In this document: positions 54,501-63,500 of the stretch, piece by piece
Position numbering within the stretch: position 1 is the first letter of the stretch
Layout of the letters: the number at the start of each line of letters is the position of its first letter
NCBI RefSeq assembly: GCF_037975245.1
Contig: NC_092573.1
Coordinates: 19,691,265-19,755,264 of the forward strand
Direction: 5' to 3'
DNA length: 64,000 bases
Origin: Apostichopus japonicus
Lineage: Eukaryota; Echinodermata; Holothuroidea; Aspidochirotida; Stichopodidae
Notes under the pieces: generated by a model
Seen by the model: the letters and a program-made list of their open reading frames with translations, nothing else
Told to the model about the DNA's origin: nothing
Databases searched by the model: none
Made by a program: the position numbers and the translations under genes

Positions 54501-57500
54501 GGACAACAGTGACGTGGTCAGCAGGAGCAGTGGTGACTCGGTCGAGGCTGATGGGAGGGTGGAAGAAGCATCTGCAAATCCTTGTACCATGACAAGAGAA
54601 GAGAAAAGCAGTACTGGTATGAATGATCTCTAACCCCTCCCCCTCCCCATTCCCCCAACCACCTCCCCATTTCCCCATCCCCCTCCCCAACCCCAAGTTT
54701 GTCCTTTTTCCTGAAATCTCCTTTACAAAATGGCCCAAAAGATTATATTTGGTAGTTTTTGTTACAGTAGAGTATTCCTGTAGCATTGAAATATTCTTAC
54801 ATGTAACTTGCTGTAATTTAAATCCTGCTCTTGTAGCTTGCAGGATGTTAGCTTATTTTGTAATTTCTTCATTTCTTCATCTATCAATCAATCAATCAAT
54901 CAATCAGTCAGTTAGTCAGATGTCAGCTTATTTGGTAATCAATGATCCCATCCATTTCTTCATCTATCAGTCAATGAATCAATCAATCAGTCAGTCAGTT
55001 AGTCACTATTTCAGTCACTCATCTATCCATGTGTGGTTCTCCATCTCTTTGTTCAATGGGGAAACGATCAAAGAGGAAACGGAAAACAACCCGACAGGTT
55101 AGGGTACAAAAATAGGATATTTGGAAGGGTGAGGGTAACAACCAAAGCTCTCCACTCTATCCACCCCTCTGCCCCTCCACTTACAAACTTTTCCTTACTC
55201 TTGTTATTTTACCTTTGCTGTGGTTGACATCTCTGCACTTTTCAAATTGAGGTTTAAAGCATATAACCTAACCGCTAGAATCGATACAGTGTTGCAGTCA
55301 TTGAAGCAATATTAAAAGTTATTCATCTGCTTGCTGTAACATCATCTTGCACTGTCTTCTCCAATGAAGACAAAAATTACCTCTAGACTTTGACTTAAAA
55401 AATTTGTTTTTTGTTTGTTTTTGCTTTTGCTTTGGGTGGCATAGTTTAGTATTCTACTTACTTAGGAAACAGTTATTTTATTTGATCTCATTTGCTTTCC
55501 TGGGGGATGCAGAATGCGTGTTATATACAGAATAGTTGTAGGTATTCTGAACTTCCCAAATCAAAGTACTGGTAACAGACCATTACCGAAATACACTCTG
55601 TCATAAGAAAGAGAAGCAAAGTAAATGTGAGTTTGCCACGCACATAATACCCCTCTCGAAGTAGTCGAATCTAGAATTATTCAAAAGTCAATAAGTTTTG
55701 ATATTAACCAAACTTTGTGTGGTTCTATCACTTTTGCTGTTTGGTATCATTTGGTTTTTCTTCAAGTAGTCAAATCTAGAATTACTCAAAAAGTCAATAA
55801 GTTTTGATATTAACCAAACTTTGTGTGGTTCTATCACTTTTTCTGTTTGGCATCATTTGGTTTTTCTAGCTTCTTTCAAAGGCATGGCTGAATTGATAAC
55901 CCTAAATTGCTTATTTTTTTTTTTCTCTTTTCCAATATTTCTTTTTTTGTAAATCTTCCCCTCCATCCCATTCTCGTTTCTGCTATTTCCCGGCATTTCT
56001 CTATCAACAGGCAACTCTGACATGGGGTACATGACCATGGATGAGTCCGCTACGGTAGACCTCCTTGGCTCCCCTGATTTGTCCCCTATCAGACCCCAGG
56101 AGACAAAACTGCAACCCCCACTCATTCCCCTGGGTGGGGATAACATGATCCCTCAAGAGGAAGGGGTCCAAAGTGCGGAAATCACGCCAGTACAAGAAGA
56201 TGCTGCATCTCCCTTACTAAATGGTTAGCCAAAAAAATCATAAGCTGTAACCTTCTGTGTCTATGGTGGTTGTTTGCAACCCTTTGTCGCACCCAAAAAA
56301 AATAAAAAATTGTGAATATATATTCCCGTATCTGTGTTATGTTGCTAATACTTGCATATTCAGTTGGTTGTATCATGAAATATACTCAAATGTGCCAAGA
56401 TCCCTTTATATATGGAGATTGTCGATATATATAAGTATATTTTTAATACTGTTTCTTTCATGGATATAGTGAATTAAACTAACCTCCTTGAAATATGGGA
56501 TACCCTCCAAAGAAAGGAGAGGGGGAGGGTTAGAAAAAGAGAGGGCGATATTTTAGTTTGCAAATATATGTTTATATGTATAACGGGAAGCTTTCTTCAA
56601 CATCGGTTGCTATGTTAACTTTCTGTTAAAATTTGGTGAATTTGTACACCTTGTATACCTCGCTCAAACCATTTCAACTCCTAGCTTTCCTCTAATCAGT
56701 TCATTTTTATATTAATTTAAATTAATATCCATCGCTTGGAATTAACAATTTTTACTCACAGTAGTGCTTGCAAGCGTGCTCATCATAACCTCACTTATCC
56801 AAAAACCTACACACACCAAAAAAATTAAATAAAGAAATAAAAAGAATTACACCGATGAAATAATACGTTCTGAAATAGGGGATCGAAACTGAAATGATTT
56901 AAAGACTATGTCATTTTTGTAAGATTCTTGTTGTGTTCTGCTTTGCTGTCCAGGTCAAACATTGGTTAGTTTTCATTTTACCTGAGGATAATCTGGCTTG
57001 CCATTGCAAATTGACGGGATGGTATCACTCGTTACCTGAAAACCAGAACCCCAAAAAACACAATGCAGCATAAATTCTAATAACCATGCCATGTTGCATT
57101 CAGACATCGTCTACAAATGGTTTTGGTTGTCCTACAATTAATCTGAAATCTTCCCAGCCATGAAATCTTTACTGGAAACCAGCATGGCTGTTTCTGTGAT
57201 AGTATATAGATTAAAAGTTTTTTTTGGGGGGGAAATGTGATTGCAGATAACAGATATACTTTAGTGCCACATTTGATTTTCATTCTCACGAAGGAAGACA
57301 CTGTTGGTTGATTAGATCACTCTTTGCACAAAGTCGGTATTTGGTAAAGGGTGAAACTCACCCAGTTTATACAAACCTTCCATTTGTAAACATTTTGGAT
57401 AAGTGAGGTTTAACGGCATCCACCACATCACATTGAACATACTAATACAGTAGTTTGTGTTTCATTGTAAGACTAATTCATGTGGCCATCATTTGTATTT

Positions 57501-60500
57501 AACAACTGTTGTAATAACGCTGAATGAATTCAACATTAACAGTAGCTGCAATCCATAAATGTACATATATCGTCATCATACGTGAATACACATGTGTCTG
57601 ATGCACAATTTATCTTTTTTTTTTTTAAATATTTGCAATATAGAATTTGAAATGTTGCTCGCATGAGAAGGATAAGGAAATGATTGAGACAACATTTAAC
57701 AAAACAAGCTCCAAGTTCTCTGAACAAAAGAGGAAAGAGTTGATGAACTGTATTATGTAAATTTGTTCAAACTTTAAATAAATAAAAATAAAAACAACAA
57801 AATACAGAAAGATAAAAGAAATGCCAAATGAAAACCGGTTTTACCCTCAAGTTTTGTCGTATTATTGACACATATATTTTTGAAAAAGCAGTCTTTTGGT
57901 TGTGTTTTCCTGTCTTAACAAGCCTATGTTGTCGTTTAATATCACCTGACAGGACATGCCACAGGTCAGCTGTTGGTAGACACTGGACCCTGTAGCAACA
58001 CCTCGACACCAGTCAACGCCTCAGATGACAACTCAACGCTAACAAACAGTATGATGACAGACATGGCGAGCCCCAAAACCGTCACCGTTTCCAGAAATAG
58101 TAGCATCGTTCGCAAGAGCGAAGGAAGTTCTAGTTCGATGGATGGTATCGCTAGGGGGAACTCAGGTGAGAGTTTTTTTTTTGCTTGCTTTTTTCTCCAT
58201 AAGGCTACAAATCTTGATGAATTTGTTATTTGTTTTACTCTTTTCTTACCTGTCTCCTCTCAACTCATGAACTTTGACATCTAACTAATCTACCAGACTT
58301 GGTAACAGCTTAGCACTGTGCCCCCCTCACCACCCCCTGCCCCTCTGACCCACATTAGGAACACTGCCCACATCAGCTTCCTTCTGAATCTGCCATTCGG
58401 CATTTGTGACACACACCCTGTATTCTGCTGCTCATGCTGTATTTGGGTAACATTTAGCACTTGTAATCTGAAGGTGATGCTGATGATGCAAGACCACCTT
58501 CTCTCAAATCAGAAATCTAAATCTTTGGGTGGTTTGCGGGGCCGGGGGGGGGGGGGTGTTTTGGGTTACAGCATATTGATGATTAATATTTCATATATTG
58601 CCTTTTTGTGGTTTACAATTAAAACTGATCGGTTGTTGAATTCTACTCCCAGCTTCCGGACTGGACGACCTCCTCAAGAACAGTTCCACTTCCGCGGAGA
58701 CCAGCGTGTTTGACGACTTTGACTCGGGCGTCTCCAGCCTCAACTCTCGGAGAAGACATCACAGCGAGGACAGCCCTATCTGGCCCCTGTCTGTTTCATC
58801 AGCTCATTCAAAATCAAACGGGACCGGGCCACGCCATAAATCTCCCGGGACCACCAAGTCGGCGAGTAGTTCGCCGGGTCTCTGGAAGAAGGAACTCTTT
58901 GGCAGTGATGCACGCATCATTGAAGGACTGACTAGCCTAGACCCCATCTCGGGGACTGAAAGGACTAGACCGGATAAGATTGTAGAAATGAAGGAATCTT
59001 CCGACGGTGACAGCCATAACAGGTCTCACTCTCTAGGTAGTAAAACTCAGCTAGGCGACCTTATTCTGCCTCCCAAGGAGGCCAATTCTCTCGGCGAGTG
59101 CAATCATGTCGGACACCTCGATCCCGAGGAGGAGAACAAGAAGAACAAGCAGAAAGTCGAAAAGATCAGTAAAAATGCGGATCTTCTGATAAACTTTGAG
59201 GACGGGGGAGGAGGAGGGGGGGATAACGGCGTCGATCCGAGTAAAGATAAAGCTTCCAGCGATAGTTTCTTCCAACCATCTCCGATGACGACGATAGAGC
59301 ACAAGACTTGCCCGACGGAGACGAACCACAAATGTTCGTTCGACAGCTTGGACTCGGAAGACCTGCTTACCGATTCCAAGAAGACCACGTCGACGAAGGC
59401 CAGCATCGACAGTGAGGGCAGCGAACCCACTGGGTCTCCGAACAGTACCTCGCCGTCAAATTCGAAAGAGAATCTGTCCTCCTCCTCCTCGTTCACCAGG
59501 AACAAACAGAGGCAGAGTTTCTTGAAAAACTTTCTGAATACGTCAGGACTGAGCCCTCACGTCTCCAAGGAATCTCTCTCTAGAAAACTGTTTGCCGCCG
59601 GTAGTCAGATGGAATATTTTGGTAGCTCCATGAAGAGTAAAACTCTCGGATTCGCGACCAAAGTCGGGGAGTACACCAAATCTTTTACCGCGGTACCGGC
59701 AAACGACAACGAATCCGGGACCAGATCCCCGGCTACGGGTAGTCTAATCGATTTGGCGGACGCGACCTCGGACCCCGGAGACGAAAAGGACTCGTTGAAC
59801 ATACTCCAAAAAAAGTTAGATACAGAGGAATCTTTAGAAGATCTTGGAATTATCCTTCCATCATTTCAAGGTAAGTCAAAGAGATTCCTCAAGTTTATCG
59901 CCGATGAGAAACCTCGTCAGTCAGTCAAAGCTCTTTAAAAAAGAGGCTTGTCATAGTGAGTCCCTGTTTTTTGAAATCAATAGAATTGGACCAGTGAAAT
60001 TCTTTCTTCATACAGAAGTTTGAGGAGTACGTACTCTTGGATCAATGCCAGGTTATTTTTGTTAGAAGGGAGGTTTTGCAGTAGTTTAACAACATTTACA
60101 TTTCTTTAATTAATTGCAGAATGCATCTTTCTCTCAGGCAGCTCTGGGCAGTCACACTTGTAGCCTGCTGGAAAAGGCCATTTTAATACTTAACAGAATA
60201 GGTGGGAGGCACTAGGCCTACATACATACAGACATGGTAACCATGCATGGTAAAAGCATACTACAAGTCATGAAGCATCCATCGGTTCTCATAGCATGTT
60301 GGTACTCGTTATCTCAATTCTTTTGGGGGAAATGCCCTTATTTTTTGTCGAAACGGTGAATTTGCCATCGATCTGGTCCTGTCATTGCATGGTTTGAATT
60401 TTCGGTACTTTTTGACATTCGGAATATTTAACCAAGCAAAAAGCTTACAGGTTCAGTGTCTTGCATGTTACAAATAAAAGCTAGCCTGCAATGCAAAATT

Positions 60501-63500
60501 TAAATCGTCAATGTGCAAACATTTTTATGACAGTATCTATTTTTTGAATGACTCTCTCAGGGAGCAGCCAATCCCTTAATAATCCATTGACGGACCAGGA
60601 GGAATCTCCGAGGAGGTTATACGCTATGGAAGTCACCATGTCCAGCTGTTGTAGATGCAGCCAGTGTAAATGCCTCATCTACGACGAAGCCATCATCTCA
60701 GGCTGGAGCGCAGACGAATCCAAGTTTCAAACCAGGTAGGAGAACAGGTTGAAAGTAATAGCTCACTTTGTGAGGGGTGTCTCATGTCGGAATGATAGAT
60801 AGATGGCTGGACATGCTCGGTCGAATTGAAAAGTTGTTTTGGAATGTGAAGTTTGAGTGAAAATTATCTACTACCTTCAATATGCATGTGGGCAGAACAT
60901 GTGGGGATGGGGGCGGTGGTGAGATTAAGGGATGGTTATTAACATTATCGTTGCTTCATATGACTTTGCATGTAAACATTGGCCTGTGGTGTCCAAGAAC
61001 ATAAATTCAAGTAATCTCTAATATTTGAATATTATTTCACCGATATCTGTTTCCACCAGCTGCTGCTTCTGTCGCGCCCAGTGGGTACCGTCTCTGTCCA
61101 TATCCGTAATGGACTGCCGAGACCAAGCACGGATCACCCAGAGCCCATCCTCCGAGAGCGTACAGAGCATACAGTCGGCGCCGTTTCTGAAGGCGAACGA
61201 GAACGCCCAGCTCTCCAACGACGACGACCTAGGAGCAGCTCAGAGGTCAACCCCGAGCATCGATACGTTATCGCTAGGGTCGGAGGGCGACCTACTCTCT
61301 TCCAAAGGACCAGAGGGTACGGCAGAGGAACAGACCACAACCGAAGAGCAAACCGATATGGATACGGTAGGACCATTGCTCAACCTCTCAGGGAACGATA
61401 GCATGTCAAAGGAGGAGAAGATCGGTGAAAGTCGAAGGTCCCGGTCGTCCAGTGAGTGTGCACCCGGGGACTCAAGAAGAGGGTCCATGCCGGACAGAAA
61501 GAACCCGTCAAGGTTTGTGTTGCTTCAGAATTACTTATGCAGAAGGATCTCTCTCTCTGCCTTCCTCATAAACAACGTCGTTATTTATTCGGAGAAATAG
61601 GTATTTCAAAAATTTTCCACCAAATGTGGCATCATGCTTTGAACACAAAAGCGTTGGTTTTAAACAAGTTTAATAAAATGCTACGGTCAATGTATGCCAA
61701 GATTTTGTATCGTGGTGTCTCTTCTGTGAATTGTCGTCAGCTTAATTTGAGGAATTTTCTGTATCTTCCCTACAGTATAAAGGCCGGTACCTCTTACTCG
61801 TTGCCCAGGTATGTCAAAGGAATCGACGATGTCGATTTCCACCTGTCAACTAGCAGTCTTCCGACCAACATCAAAGGTTCCCGTGAAAACATTCCCCTCC
61901 CCCGTAAGGACCAGGAGGTCCGACCGGTCACCGTACCCTACCTCAGTCCGTTGGTCTTATGGAAAGAGGTAGAGAACGTGCTGGATAACGAAGGGGAGAC
62001 TTCTCTCCAAACACCAAGCTTTGTATCGGAACATCCAATCATATTCTGGAATTTGGTAAGTCAGAGCAAAGGTCTTCAAGTGGAAATTCGGGAGTCATTT
62101 TAACAAACAGTTTTTCAACAGCCTTAAAAAGTGTGATTGCCAGTTCTGGCGCATGCTTCTGTATTAACTTTTTACTAAAGATCTCAATTTTCAAATATCA
62201 AATTGATCCATCTCTATTCATTTGAATGTTTCTGGACCCCCCTTGAAAATTTGAACAATTAATTTTGTCATAGTTTTGGGGAACCAGACTTTTTTATTTT
62301 TTATTTCATTCACTTCTGTGATACAGATATTTATATGAGAACAAGGAATATCTGAAACGCTTGACCAAACTAATACTCCCTGGATCCCCCACTAGAGCCC
62401 TGAGATTGATATATCTGTGATACAGAATCATATGTCAATATTTTGTTAATGTCTATTAAACCTTTTTTCCCTCTCTCAGGTGTGGTACTTCAATAGGTTA
62501 GACTTACCTAACTACATGGGTGGACTTCTACTGGCTGCTTACAGTGAATTACAGGAAAATGTAAGTTAGATCAGAAAAATGGCTTTCATGCTCCTCTTCT
62601 TATTCCCCTTTTTTCCCCTTTTTCTTCTTTGGAATACTGGTGATTTTTTCAATCCTTTTTCTTAGCATCAGCATAAAAAGAAGAACTATTCTTGAGTCTG
62701 TCAAGTAAAATGAACCTTTACGCTGTGTTTGCAGTGATGTTTCTGCCTTACATTAACATTCCTAGGTGGTTTCCCAAGGGAAGAGTTTTGGTCCAAAAAC
62801 TGAAATTTTCCAATTTTAAGACACCCAAAAATAAAACAACGTTAGCAATAGGTCCTATGATCCATTCAAAGGGTCCGGGGGTATACTGGCCCACAGCTGG
62901 TATTCTTTTTACCAAACCTACACATCTCTCCAACAGTGTACATGTTGGTCTGTTTTTGTTATTTTACTCTTTTTTTTTTCTTTTTTCTTTTTTTTTGAAA
63001 ACCAAATTTGCTGTATCTTCCGTTAGTAGTAGATTGCCTTCTTTCTCAAATTAGTAAAACAAACGTAGTTTCTTTTCCAAAGTTTTGGCTCGTTTCTTCC
63101 GTCGCCTTAATTATAATGCAACAAGTTTATGGTAGGTAACAAAAGCTCATTCCGCTCATTCTTTGAGAGAGAAACATATGTTGAAAACCTGATGAAGATT
63201 AGTCGATCGAAGGTGGCCTGTCAACATTGGACGAGATGATCTAAGCCGACGGGATGGTTATCATATTCTGCTTTAAGTGGAATGAAATACTCACATTTGG
63301 AATATTGAACACTTACTGAGTAAACTGTTCAATTTTAATCGTTTTCTGGTCATGTTTCTCATTTTCATCAACAGGCAAGCAGCCATTTGTCTACATACAC
63401 TCGCTATGTGAAGGTTCACACTCTGTGGGAGCACACACAGTTCTGGGAGGAGATGGGCCCACCCATGTACATGCTATGGATGTCCATAGGTGTCACACCA

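Noticed and set aside
54868-55020. CRISPR-like or functional repeat array
   Set aside because: It is a tetranucleotide microsatellite in a eukaryotic intron, without the repeat-spacer structure of a CRISPR array.
59051-59505. Long minus-strand frames opposite exon 21
   Set aside because: Mirror frames of the GC-rich, Ser-rich coding exon; the Ser/Leu/Pro-rich composition is the expected artefact.
61456-62103. 215-codon frame covering exon 24 and intron 23
   Set aside because: Only the part after 61776 is DENND4; the preceding residues are intron 23 and the reading before 61512 is a wrong frame of exon 23.
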